DNA of 43,683 bases from DAOTUB01 sp034437455. Its GTDB lineage: Bacteria > Chloroflexota > Anaerolineae > B4-G1. The DNA lies in the NCBI GenBank assembly GCA_034437455.1, contig DAOTUB010000229.1, forward strand, positions 1-43,683. Direction: 5' to 3'. A program made the position numbers and the translations under genes. Shown here piece after piece: positions 16,001 through 23,688 of the stretch; the stretch's first letter is position 1, and each line of letters opens with the position of its first letter. The notes under the pieces are model-generated. The model did not search any database, had not been told where the DNA came from, and saw only the letters and a program-made list of their open reading frames with translations.

Positions 16001-18601
16001 GCCGAGGTGGCGATGCTCTCGGCGCTGGCCGATCAGGTGGCCGTGGCGGTGGAGAACGCCCGTCTGTTCGACGAGGTGCGTAGTTTCTCGCAGGAATTGG
16101 AGCAGCGCGTCGAGGAGCGCACCCGGGAATTAGCCGACGCGATGGGAGAACTGACCGCCGAGCGCGACCGCGTCGAGACGCTGTATCGCATTACCTCCGA
16201 GCTTGCCGCCAGTCTCGATCTGGATCACGTGCTCAACCGTGCTCTCAAGTTGACCGTGGAGGCGGTGGAGGCCGACCAGGCCTCCATCTTGATGATCGAG
16301 TTGCATACCTTGGCGGGAGATCTTCAACCGTCTGAGCGGTTGATCAATCGCGCGGCCTGGGGGAAAGAAGTGACATTGCCGACCGGCGGCGCGCCCACCC
16401 GCTTCTCGAAAGGCGAAGGGCTGGCGGGCTGGGTGGTCGAGCATCGCAAAGCCGCCATCGTGCCCGACATTCAACAGGATCCTCGCTGGGTGGAGGTCGA
16501 CGCTCCCGATGAGCGGAAGAAGCGCCAGTACCGTTCGGCGCTGGTGGTTCCGCTGATGGCCGGCGGCGGAGAGGTGCAGGGCGCGTTGCTCTTGTTACAC
16601 GCTCAACCAGGTCATTTCGACCAAGATCACTTGCGCCTGGTAGAGACCGCCGGCGTTCAAGTGACCAATGCGATCAACAACGCCGAACTGTACAACCTGA
16701 TCCGTGAGCAGGCCGAGCGGCTGGGCAGCATGCTCAAGACGCAGCAGGTCGAGGCGGCCAAAAGCCAGGCCGTCCTGGAGGGCGTGGCGGATGGGGTCAT
16801 GGTGGCGGATGCCGAGGGCAAGGTGATTCTGTTCAACGCGGCTGCGGAGCGTATTTTGAAGCTGCCGAGGGAGCGGGCGTTGGGGCGGATGACCAGGGAG
16901 ATGCTCGGATTGTACGGCGGCCAGGCGCAGGATTGGATGAAGACCGTCGCCAAGTGGGGGGAGGAACCCGAAGCGTATGCCGCCGAGGAGTACCTGGCCG
17001 CCCAGTTGAACATTGAAGATCGTATCGTCAGCGTTCACCTGGCGCCTGTGCTGATGGCCGACGAGTTTCTGGGGACGGTATCGGTCTTTCGGGACATCAC
17101 CGTCGAGGTCGAGTCCGCCCGCGCCAAGGTGGAGTTTGTCTCGATGGTGTCGCACGAGTTGCGCACGCCGATGACCTCGATCAAGGGGTATGCCGACTTG
17201 CTCCTGATGGGGGCGGCCGGTGAGTTGGCGGACGCCCAACGCTCGTTCTTGTCCGTGATCAAAAGTAACGTGGATCGGCTCACCACGCTGGTCAACGATC
17301 TGCTGGACATCTCGCGCATGGAGAGCGGGCGCATGGTGCTTGAGGTTGGACCGGTCCGTCTGGCGGACGTGACGAACCAGGTCATCACGGCGATGGTGAC
17401 TCGAACCAAAGAGAAGGGGTTGGATGTACGCTCGGAAGTGTCCCGCGATTTTCCCGAGATACAGGCCGATTCGGATCGCGTGATCCAGATTCTGACCAAT
17501 CTGGTGGCCAACGCCTGCCAGTACACGCCCACCGGCGGTGAGATCGTCGTGTCGGCCCGCGTGCACGACGACGAAGTGCGGGTTTCGGTGCGCGATACCG
17601 GCATTGGCATCGCGCCGGACGATCTGGAAAATATCTTTGTTCGCTTCTTCCGGGTGGATCACCCGCTGGTGCACGAGACGACGGGCACCGGGTTGGGGCT
17701 TGCCATCGTCAAATCGTTGGTGGAGATGCACGGCGGGCGAGTCGAGGTGGAGAGCGAGGTGGGCGAGGGGAGCACCTTCACGTTTATCCTTCCCATGCGG
17801 CAGACCGAGCCGTCAGACGGGTCTGAACAGGCATTGACCAAAGTGCTGCTCGTTGAAGACGATCGCGATATCGCCGGGCAGATTCAACTACATCTGACCA
17901 AGAACGGGCAGGAGGTGTTGATCGCCCGGCAGCGCGACGAGGCGCTGGCCCTGGCGCAGCAGGAGCGCCTGGACTTGATCGCACTGGACATCCTGCTCCC
18001 CGATGCGGCTGGCTTTGATCTGCTCGAGGCGTTCAAGTCAAATCCCAGGACGCAGGAAACGCCCGTGATCGTCATCCCCATCGTACCCGATCACGCGGCC
18101 CTGCCGGGAGAGTTACGGCTGGGGGTGGTAGATTACGTGACCAAACCGGTGGACGAGGAACAGTTGCTGCACGCGGTGCGCCAGGTGCTTGCAGAACAGG
18201 ATACGGTGTTGGTCGTGGACGATGACCAGGAGCATCTTTCACGGATGCGCCAGGTGTTGCGCGCCAATGATTTTGGGGTGCGGACGACGAGCCGGGGGCG
18301 GCGCGTCTTGCGCGTGGCACGCCAGGTACAACCTGCGCTGGTGTTGCTTGATTACGACCTGCAAGATCTGGACGGCCAGGTCGTCCTGAAGCATCTCAAG
18401 AGCGATCCGGCGACTCGGGACATCCCGGTCATTCTGATGACCGAGTGCGCGATCATGGATCGCGCAAAGCGGCAGCAGATTTTCGCTCCACAAACTGCCC
18501 GCTTTGTGAACGAGCCGATCTCTATCGAGGAACTGGCGGAAGAGATCGAAAGGGTGTTGCGGCGGGCGGGGGTTCCGTTCGAGCAAGACCACGTTGTATG
18601 A
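13067..18601 (+). CDS. hybrid sensor histidine kinase with six GAF domains, PAS and two REC domains
   Basis: 1844 residues. An N-terminal membrane anchor of about three helices (residues 14-110) is followed by six GAF domains, at roughly 138-294, 318-464, 491-641, 664-831, 844-998 and 1034-1208. Each ends with the family pattern ADQAAIAIENARLY or close to it. A coiled-coil joins GAF5 and GAF6 (QELEQRVEERTRELADAMG). A PAS domain (1231-1345), HisKA with His1363 (VSHELRTP), and HATPase_c (N box NLVANACQYT, DTGIGI, GTGLGLAI) follow. REC1 (about 1591-1708) has its phosphoacceptor in ALDILLPD and Lys in VTKPV. REC2 (1712-1835) keeps Asp in LLDYDLQDLDG, but the conserved Lys is lost (FVNEPIS). It is probably a multi-input phosphorelay kinase working with the regulators on either side. 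Confidence 0.92.
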   Translation: MSERVRGYQFKWPDVIIVISMAIVALGLAVWSVRVPTEWASIPRLALVVPVGLVAYRLGRRWAWVAAATGAFLNLISLSALSPTLLPPLSSVTVEGLFAGLLLFPVALMAVRWGEQHRAREPVEPLARQSSDKEELLEHMDAAVSGSSDLRATLDAILFSTHRLVPYDLAEITLWDEERQCCVIRGWGGEDEQAYTRETGGVYYLDEGFTGWIARHHRPLLIPDVQGRQDVRPKLDTPKYPVRSYVGIPLQSRGLFVGTLELVSYQRDFAYSEQDSETLQAVGNQAAVAIENAYLYTEMRRRASELTSLAKISAAVSESLELEHVLQTITSAVLEVVGCQMSAIFVLDEAQQALRLAMTQGLSEAYAAQSQTLTLERGGRAHAVATGEPLIVPDLQADESLRAFAPISIQEGFHAFADLPLKRADRVIGMLSVAFAEPHRFSGIEIELLTAFADQAAIAIENARLYVRTDDELRRQEEALSGLRRVSREISTTLDLPPILYMVLKEAMRLGKAAAGVFVLRDAESGELRLEVCAGYSEAEEQRIRDVLKAPEAHPVLTAVLRTNQSLLVLDAAAEEREVVLTHRATPARSVLLVPVFYAGVLAGLLFLESTEEVAFDQMALEVIEGLSAQAAIAIGNAQRYREQLERRNLLHRRADQLASVLEVSRALRSDRPLEDVLEEVAYAIQESVGFNMVLISTLEGDPPYQRRMAAAGIPIADFERMREVRQPWSLMESVMDDEFRISQSYYIPGERDEVWRDRIDAYGEDADDLAREPGRWHPQDMLLVPLVGPGGDIQGLLSVDQPRDGRVPERSTVESLEIFAAQAALAIENSRMMETLQRRAEILALFNEISQSVAAKLELSEVLENVAKTAPQLLACDQSSIFLLDPQSGQYVPRAIHGSALEPISTLSFAPGEGLVGDVVQSGMPLAVDDMREESRSFLGSDADASVGSVVLAPLTVGNQVVGVLCASHRQPHESSPAEVAMLSALADQVAVAVENARLFDEVRSFSQELEQRVEERTRELADAMGELTAERDRVETLYRITSELAASLDLDHVLNRALKLTVEAVEADQASILMIELHTLAGDLQPSERLINRAAWGKEVTLPTGGAPTRFSKGEGLAGWVVEHRKAAIVPDIQQDPRWVEVDAPDERKKRQYRSALVVPLMAGGGEVQGALLLLHAQPGHFDQDHLRLVETAGVQVTNAINNAELYNLIREQAERLGSMLKTQQVEAAKSQAVLEGVADGVMVADAEGKVILFNAAAERILKLPRERALGRMTREMLGLYGGQAQDWMKTVAKWGEEPEAYAAEEYLAAQLNIEDRIVSVHLAPVLMADEFLGTVSVFRDITVEVESARAKVEFVSMVSHELRTPMTSIKGYADLLLMGAAGELADAQRSFLSVIKSNVDRLTTLVNDLLDISRMESGRMVLEVGPVRLADVTNQVITAMVTRTKEKGLDVRSEVSRDFPEIQADSDRVIQILTNLVANACQYTPTGGEIVVSARVHDDEVRVSVRDTGIGIAPDDLENIFVRFFRVDHPLVHETTGTGLGLAIVKSLVEMHGGRVEVESEVGEGSTFTFILPMRQTEPSDGSEQALTKVLLVEDDRDIAGQIQLHLTKNGQEVLIARQRDEALALAQQERLDLIALDILLPDAAGFDLLEAFKSNPRTQETPVIVIPIVPDHAALPGELRLGVVDYVTKPVDEEQLLHAVRQVLAEQDTVLVVDDDQEHLSRMRQVLRANDFGVRTTSRGRRVLRVARQVQPALVLLDYDLQDLDGQVVLKHLKSDPATRDIPVILMTECAIMDRAKRQQIFAPQTARFVNEPISIEELAEEIERVLRRAGVPFEQDHVV

Positions 18602-18645
18602 TGGCTGACAGCGATCTTTCAGATGTTTGAGTGAGGTGGAAAACG

Positions 18646-19029
18646 ATGCCGAAAATCTTGGTTGCCGAAGATGAACGAGATATCCGCGAACTGATTGGGT
18701 TTGCCCTGCGTTTTGCTGAATTTGATGTGGTGCTGGCGGAAAATGGCGCCGAGGCCGTCGAAAAGGCGCCGTTGGAGCAGCCTGATCTCATTCTCCTGGA
18801 CGTGCGTATGCCCAAGATGACGGGATATGAAGCCTGCCGTCAACTGAAAGAGAATCCTGCCACCAGAGAGATCCCCATCGTTTTCCTTTCGGCAAAAGGC
18901 CAAGAGAGCGAGATCGAGCAAGGCCTGGATTCGGGAGCGATGGAATACATCGTAAAACCCTTCGGCCCGGCTGAATTGGCCGATCAGGTCAAGGATATTC
19001 TACAGCGCACAAAAGCCTCGGCAGAGTAA
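18646..19029 (+). CDS. single-domain response regulator (CheY-like)
   Basis: 127 residues, a REC domain only. The acidic pair is VAEDE, the phosphoacceptor Asp52 lies in LLDVRMPKMTG, the conserved Thr/Ser is in FLSA and the Lys in YIVKPFG. The start is ATG 18646 with GAGGTGG at 18633-18639; an in-frame ATG at 18631 lacks a site. It follows the giant kinase by 44 bases and is likely co-transcribed, acting as a soluble acceptor in its phosphorelay. No output domain is present. Confidence 0.9.
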   Translation: MPKILVAEDERDIRELIGFALRFAEFDVVLAENGAEAVEKAPLEQPDLILLDVRMPKMTGYEACRQLKENPATREIPIVFLSAKGQESEIEQGLDSGAMEYIVKPFGPAELADQVKDILQRTKASAE

Positions 19030-19052
19030 TGGACAGAGATGCACTGCATGTC

Positions 19053-19099
19053 GGGTTGAGTAACGTCTTGAGCTGAGTACGCAGAGCGTATCGAAACCA
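19053..19099. repeat. partial copy of palindromic family A
   Basis: GGTTGAGTA (19054-19062) and, 28 bases later, CGTATCGAAACCAA (19087-19100) match the left half of the full element at 161-300 in the same order. The right half is missing. The copy ends exactly at the start codon of the hydrolase-like gene: the terminal A is shared with its ATG. Confidence 0.6.
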
Positions 19100-19882
19100 A
19101 TGAGCGTCATTGTCGTCAAAGAAGGTTTGATTCACTACGAAGTGATCGGGCGCGGTAAGCCGCTGGTCTTTCTCCACGGCTGGCTGGGATCGTGGCGCTA
19201 CTGGGTGCCGGCGATGGAGGAATTATCGCTCCACTACCGCACCTACGCTCTCGACCTGTGGGGCTTTGGCGATTCTGACAAGTTGAGCCTGGGCTACAAC
19301 GTTGATGCCTACGTCGAACTGCTCCAAGAGTTTCTCGATCACCTGGGCGTGCATCGTACTTCGCTGGTGGGACATGCGTTAGGAGGCGTGGTCGCTTTGT
19401 CGTTCGCCGACAAGATCCCGGAACGGGTGGAACGGGTGATGGGCGTGAGTGTGCCTCTGGTGGGAGCGTCCATCAACCGACCCTTGGCCGGTTTTTCTGG
19501 CAACGGGGACGAGCTGGCGCGGTTGGTGGCGCGGCGAGCCGATTTCCCCGAGGTGGACCTGGAGGCGCGCAAGGCCGATGCCTCTGCCATCGTCTCCAGT
19601 ATGCGTTCTGCGATGGGACGCGACCTGCGCCGCGTGTTGCTGCCCCTCGAATCCCCTGTGCTATTGGTACATGGCGTGGACGACCCTCTCGTCAAGCCGC
19701 CAGAGTCGGAATGGTTGCGAGATTGCGCCGACACGGTGCGGGCCATTCTCTTGAATAGCACCGAGCATTTCCCCATGCTGGAGGAACAGAACAAGTTCAA
19801 TCGGCTGCTCAAGGATTTCCTTGCCGGAGATGACCTGGCTTCCCTGGAACTCAAGGAAGAGTGGCAGCGTCGCCTCCGCTAA
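19100..19882 (+). CDS. alpha/beta hydrolase-fold protein lacking the nucleophile serine
   Basis: 260 residues, a paralogue of the hydrolase at 8149-8946 (shared HGWLGSWRYW, RTYALDLWGFG, and the same spacing). The nucleophile elbow reads GHALGG: Ala93 (codon GCG) stands exactly where the paralogue has Ser93. The acid (GVDDPLVKP) and histidine (TEHFPMLEE) positions are kept. It therefore cannot use the classical serine mechanism and is either a binding or regulatory pseudo-hydrolase or a decaying gene. The frame is intact and codon use is normal, which favours a functional protein. No SD is seen: the start is joined to a partial palindromic repeat. It is followed by two ABC-2 permease genes, with a heptamer array between. 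Confidence 0.85.
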   Translation: MSVIVVKEGLIHYEVIGRGKPLVFLHGWLGSWRYWVPAMEELSLHYRTYALDLWGFGDSDKLSLGYNVDAYVELLQEFLDHLGVHRTSLVGHALGGVVALSFADKIPERVERVMGVSVPLVGASINRPLAGFSGNGDELARLVARRADFPEVDLEARKADASAIVSSMRSAMGRDLRRVLLPLESPVLLVHGVDDPLVKPPESEWLRDCADTVRAILLNSTEHFPMLEEQNKFNRLLKDFLAGDDLASLELKEEWQRRLR

Positions 19883-19884
19883 CC

Positions 19885-19920
19885 ATCTGACGACTGACGA
19901 CTGGCTACTGACTACTGACA
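19885..19920. repeat. heptamer tandem repeat in front of a start codon
   Basis: Five units of seven run in register: CTGACGA, CTGACGA, CTGGCTA, CTGACTA, CTGACAT. The last unit contributes the AT of the ATG of the permease gene at 19920. No ribosome binding site is seen between the repeat and the start. Confidence 0.7.
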
Positions 19921-21023
19921 TGTCTCTTCGCCGACTGCTGGTCGTGGCTCGCAAGGAATTCCACCACATCACCCGCGATCTGCGCATCCTTTTCCTCGTC
20001 ATCATTGCGCCTGCCTTTCTACTCGTCATTCTCTCGTACGTCTTTGTGATGGACGTCGAGCAAATCGACGTCGCCGTTCGCGATCTGGATCGCACTTCTC
20101 TCTCGCGTCGGTTCATCGCCCATCTCACCGCCGATGGCGACCTCGTCGTTGTGGCCGACGTGCGGCGAGAGGAAGAGATCGAGCCACTGTTCACTCGCGG
20201 CATCGCTGACATCGTGCTGGTGATCCCGCCCGGCTTTGCCGACGCGGTGCTGGGCGGCGGATCGGTTGAGGTGCAGTGCATTGTTGACGGTGCGGACGCC
20301 GCCACTGCCAGTCAGGCCACCGGCCTTTTGGAGAGCCGTGTGAACGCCTTTGTCGCCGGCTTGCTATCTCGGAGCGGCGCGGAGCTCCTTGACGTCAGTG
20401 ACCGCGTCTGGTACAATGAGACGCTCAAGTCGCTGATCAGCATGGTGCCCGGCATGCTGGCCGTCATTCTCTGTATGCCCGCCATGGCCCTGGCTTTGGC
20501 GTTGACCCGTGAGAAGGAGACAGGCTCTTTCGAGGGCCTCATCGCCACGCCGGTGCGCGGAACCGAGTATCTGATCGGCAAGTTGTTCGCCTACGGGGTC
20601 AGCGGGTTGGCGAGCGCCGTTCTGGCCTGGCTGGTCGCCACCCTTTGGTTTCGCGTCCCTTTTCGGGGGGGCTTTGTCGATTTTCTCGTGCTCACCGCCG
20701 ATTACTTTCTCGCCAGCCTGGGCGTCAGTATGGTGGCGGCGAATTTCGTCCGCAATCAACAGACGGCCATGTTCTTGGTTTTGATGGTCTTTTTCGTGCC
20801 CAGTTTTTTCATCTCCGGCCTGATACTCCCCATCGCCGACGAGCCTGTCGCGCGGGCCTTTGCTTACGCGCTGCCGACCACCCATTTCATCGTTCTGTGC
20901 CGCAGTCTGTTCCTGAAAGGGTTAGGCGTGCTGGCCTTGTGGAAACCGGCATCGATCTTGCTGGGAATTGGGATCGCGTCCCAGGCCGCCGGTCTGATCC
21001 TGTTCAAAAAGAAACTTTCCTGA
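19920..21023 (+). CDS. ABC-2 type transporter permease (first of pair)
   Basis: 367 residues. One transmembrane helix near the N-terminus (LRILFLVIIAPAFLLVILSYVFV) is followed by an extracytoplasmic part of about 130 residues and then five or six helices. The conserved ABC2_membrane_3 segment is present (ALALTREKETGSFEGLIATPVRGTEYLIGKL). The topology is that of YhhJ/DrrB-like permeases that export lipophilic or drug-like compounds. The start at 19920 fits MSLRRLLVVARKEFHHITRDLRI; the frame extends further upstream through the repeat but that part is not protein-like. No ATPase gene is adjacent, which is unusual. It pairs with the similar permease that follows. Confidence 0.85.
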   Translation: MSLRRLLVVARKEFHHITRDLRILFLVIIAPAFLLVILSYVFVMDVEQIDVAVRDLDRTSLSRRFIAHLTADGDLVVVADVRREEEIEPLFTRGIADIVLVIPPGFADAVLGGGSVEVQCIVDGADAATASQATGLLESRVNAFVAGLLSRSGAELLDVSDRVWYNETLKSLISMVPGMLAVILCMPAMALALALTREKETGSFEGLIATPVRGTEYLIGKLFAYGVSGLASAVLAWLVATLWFRVPFRGGFVDFLVLTADYFLASLGVSMVAANFVRNQQTAMFLVLMVFFVPSFFISGLILPIADEPVARAFAYALPTTHFIVLCRSLFLKGLGVLALWKPASILLGIGIASQAAGLILFKKKLS

Positions 21024-21029
21024 GTACCA

Positions 21030-21064
21030 TTTGTTAATTGTTCATTGCCTCATTGTTCATTGAT
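21030..21064. repeat. degenerate heptamer repeat in front of a start codon
   Basis: TTGTTAA, TTGTTCA, TTGCCTC, ATTGTTC, ATTGAT fill the gap between the two permease genes and end directly at the ATG at 21065. The period is the same as at 19885-19920 but the unit differs. Confidence 0.55.
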
Positions 21065-22192
21065 ATGCGTATCTGGAACCTGGTGTTGAAAGAATTCGTT
21101 CAATTGCGTCGCGATTGGCTGATGACGACCTTTATCCTCACGCTACCCATCCTTCAACTCGTTCTGCTGGCCCAGGCCACCAGCTCTGGCATCTCGAACC
21201 TGTGCGTGGCCGTGCTCGATGGCGACCACTCCAGCGCCAGCCGCCGGCTCGTCGCTGCCCTGGACAACAGACGGGAGTTGGACATCTGCCATCGTCCCGT
21301 GACCCTGGCGGATACCGAGCGTCTCCTCGATCAGGGAGAGGCCACGTTCGCCGTCATCATTCCCACCGGCTTTGCGGCGGCTCTGGCCGACGTTTCGCAG
21401 GCTCCTTCTGTTCAACTCATCGCAGACGGCAGCAACGATATTATGGGCGGTGTCGCTCTGAGCGCCGCTCGTGGAGCTGTCACGGAATTGGAGATCGATA
21501 TGGCCAGAGAAACCGGGCTTTTTGGTAAGCAAGGCGGCAAAAACCCGGTTTCTATCGACCTGCGACCGACGGTGCGTTTCAACCCGACGTTCGATTTCCG
21601 GTTTTTCTCCGTGCCCGCGCAGGTGGGCTTTATCATCTACCAGGTGACGCTCACCATCGCCTCGATCGGTCTGGCCCGCGAGCGGGAGTTGGGCACGTTG
21701 GAGCAATTGATGGTGATGCCGCTGCGCCGCATCGAGCTGGTCATCGGCAAGGCGATCCCGGCGCTGATCATCGGGGCGATCAATTTTCTGCTGCTGATGG
21801 CCGTAACTGTCTTTGGCTTCCGCGTACCGCTGCGCGGCTCCCTGCCGCTCTTGTTTGTTCTGACCGTGTTGTTTATCCTCGCCGAGATCGGCTATGGCAT
21901 TTTCATCTCCAGCGTCGCGCGCACGCAGCAACAGGCGATCCTGTTCGTCTTTGTCCTGGCGATGGTGGATATGGCCTTTTCCGGCTACATGGTGCGGATC
22001 AAGAATTTGCCCGTCGCGTTCCAGACGATCTCGCAGGTGGTGCCTTTCCGACACTATTTGACCATCATTCGCGGCGTGATGGTCAAAGGGGCTGGCCTGG
22101 ATGTGCTGTGGCCTCACGGGGCGGCGATGCTGTTGATGGGATTGTTCATCACCGCCGTCGCTGTACGCAATTTGAACCGTAGTCTGGACTAG
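21065..22192 (+). CDS. ABC-2 type transporter permease (second of pair)
   Basis: 375 residues with the same plan as its neighbour: a first helix (WLMTTFILTLPILQLVLLAQA), a large external part, then helices after FFSVPAQVGFIIYQVTLTIASIG, with the signature ARERELGTLEQLMVMPLRRIELVIGKAIP. It is an inner-membrane half of an ABC exporter, probably forming a heterodimer with the product of 19920-21023. The start MRIWNLVLKEF at 21065 replaces a longer frame from 21038, whose first residues are translated repeat. The nucleotide-binding subunit must be encoded elsewhere, or the export complex uses a shared ATPase. Confidence 0.85.
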   Translation: MRIWNLVLKEFVQLRRDWLMTTFILTLPILQLVLLAQATSSGISNLCVAVLDGDHSSASRRLVAALDNRRELDICHRPVTLADTERLLDQGEATFAVIIPTGFAAALADVSQAPSVQLIADGSNDIMGGVALSAARGAVTELEIDMARETGLFGKQGGKNPVSIDLRPTVRFNPTFDFRFFSVPAQVGFIIYQVTLTIASIGLARERELGTLEQLMVMPLRRIELVIGKAIPALIIGAINFLLLMAVTVFGFRVPLRGSLPLLFVLTVLFILAEIGYGIFISSVARTQQQAILFVFVLAMVDMAFSGYMVRIKNLPVAFQTISQVVPFRHYLTIIRGVMVKGAGLDVLWPHGAAMLLMGLFITAVAVRNLNRSLD

Positions 22193-22239
22193 ATTCGTAA
22201 CTCGTAAAAATATCTTACAAAAGGGAGAAAATTATCATC

Positions 22240-23559
22240 ATGAAGAACATCTGCGCCATTGGCGTCGGCTACGTGGGTCTGGTGACAGGCGCCTGCCTGG
22301 CCGACATGGGGAATCACGTCGTCTGTTTGAATCGCAACCAGCAGAAATCCGACAATCTGAAAAAGGGCATCCTGCCCATCTACGAGCCGGGCCTGGAGGA
22401 GATCGTAAAGCGCAACTATGAGGCCGGGCGGCTGGAATTCACCACCTCTTACGACGTGGCGCTGCAGGAGGCCGAGTTCGTCTTTATCGCCGTGGGTACG
22501 CCTTCGGGCGATGGCGGCGAGGCGGACCTGGCCCACGTCGAGGCTGCCGCGACCGAGGTCGCCAGGCGCATCCACCAGCCGCTCGTCATCGTCAACAAGT
22601 CCACCGTGCCCATCGGCACCGGCGATTGGGTGGCCGACATCGTGCGCGAGCATATGCCCGATCCGAGCATCCCCTTCTGGGTTGTATCAAACCCCGAGTT
22701 CCTGCGCGAGGGCTCCGGCGTCTATGACTGCATGAACCCCGACCGCGTCGTGCTCGGCTCCACCAGCCGGGAGGCGGCGGAGCGGGTAGCTGAACTTTAC
22801 TACCCGCTGCACGCCGAGACGATCATCACCGACCTGCGCACCGCCGAGATGATCAAGTACGCCTCGAACGCCTTCCTGGCGACCAAGATCTCGTTCATCA
22901 ACGAGATGGCGAACATCTGCGAGGTGCTGGGGGCCGACGTGAAGGAAGTGGCGCGCGGGATGGGCACCGACAACCGCATCAGCCCCGAGTTCCTGGGGGC
23001 TGGCATAGGGTGGGGGGGGAGCTGCTTTCCCAAGGACGTCAAGGCGCTGGCGCACATGGCTGCCACGCACGGCACGCACCCCCAGATGCTGCGGGCGGTG
23101 ATGGAGATCAACTACGACCAGCGCAAGCGGTTCGTGACCAAGCTGCGCCACATCCTGGGCGGCTTTCGCGGCAAGACGGTCGGTGTGCTGGGCTTTTCCT
23201 TCAAACCGAACACCGACGATATGCGGGACGCCCCCTCCGTCGAGATCATCAATCTGCTGCTGTACGAAGGGGCGACGGTCAAAGGGTACGACCCGGTGGC
23301 GATGGAGAATGCCAGGCGCATCCTGGGCGACAGCGTCACGTACTGCAAAGATCCCTACGAGGTGGCGAAGGACGCCGACGCGCTCTTGCTCATCGCCGAG
23401 TGGAACGAGTTCAAACAGTTGAGCATGAAGCGCATCAAAGAGTTGATGCGCCAGCCGGTGTTGATGGATGGCCGCAATATCTACGACCCGCCGCGCATGC
23501 GCAAGTTGGGCTTTACCTATCGGGGCATGGGGCGCGGCTACGACGATGGCGATCAGTGA
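22240..23559 (+). CDS. ugd: UDP-glucose 6-dehydrogenase
   Basis: 439 residues. The Rossmann motif is GVGYVG (residues 8-13), STVPIGTGD is the linker to the substrate site, EMIKYASNAFLATKISFINEMA is the central helix, and GWGGSCFPKD carries the catalytic Cys262. The family oxidises UDP-glucose to UDP-glucuronate in two NAD-dependent steps for polysaccharide synthesis. At the end of the second beta-strand, where family members have an acidic residue binding the adenosine ribose, the sequence is VVCLNRNQQK, with Asn31, Arg32 and Asn33. This could change cofactor preference towards NADP. GGGAG lies 12 bases before the ATG. It follows the permease genes and ends in a hairpin terminator. Confidence 0.92.
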   Translation: MKNICAIGVGYVGLVTGACLADMGNHVVCLNRNQQKSDNLKKGILPIYEPGLEEIVKRNYEAGRLEFTTSYDVALQEAEFVFIAVGTPSGDGGEADLAHVEAAATEVARRIHQPLVIVNKSTVPIGTGDWVADIVREHMPDPSIPFWVVSNPEFLREGSGVYDCMNPDRVVLGSTSREAAERVAELYYPLHAETIITDLRTAEMIKYASNAFLATKISFINEMANICEVLGADVKEVARGMGTDNRISPEFLGAGIGWGGSCFPKDVKALAHMAATHGTHPQMLRAVMEINYDQRKRFVTKLRHILGGFRGKTVGVLGFSFKPNTDDMRDAPSVEIINLLLYEGATVKGYDPVAMENARRILGDSVTYCKDPYEVAKDADALLLIAEWNEFKQLSMKRIKELMRQPVLMDGRNIYDPPRMRKLGFTYRGMGRGYDDGDQ

Positions 23560-23568
23560 CGTGGCCCC

Positions 23569-23612
23569 GTAGGCGCGGATTCCATTCCGCGCACCGGGTT
23601 GCGCGTTACATC
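23569..23612. repeat. intergenic palindrome
   Basis: GCGCGGA (23573-23579) pairs with TCCGCGC (23586-23592), followed by a GTTGCGCG segment. The beginning GTAGGCGCGGATTCC resembles the palindrome at 6275-6330. Confidence 0.5.
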
Positions 23613-23620
23613 TTGCGTGC

Positions 23621-23662
23621 AAAGCTCTGGCGAGCCGCAGCAGTGACTTGCCAGAGCTTTTA
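23621..23662. terminator. terminator between convergent ugd and cupin genes
   Basis: AAAGCTCTGGC (23621-23631) pairs with GCCAGAGCTTT (23650-23660), followed by a short T run on the plus strand. Read on the minus strand the stem ends in TTT after the cupin gene, so it may serve both directions. Confidence 0.6.
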
Positions 23663-23688
23663 AGGGTGTGTTTTTGGTGGCGCGTCTC

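Noticed and set aside
16595..17731. Long minus-strand open frame (378 codons) opposite the kinase core
   Set aside because: Same reasons; the plus strand carries PAS, HisKA and HATPase motifs without interruption.
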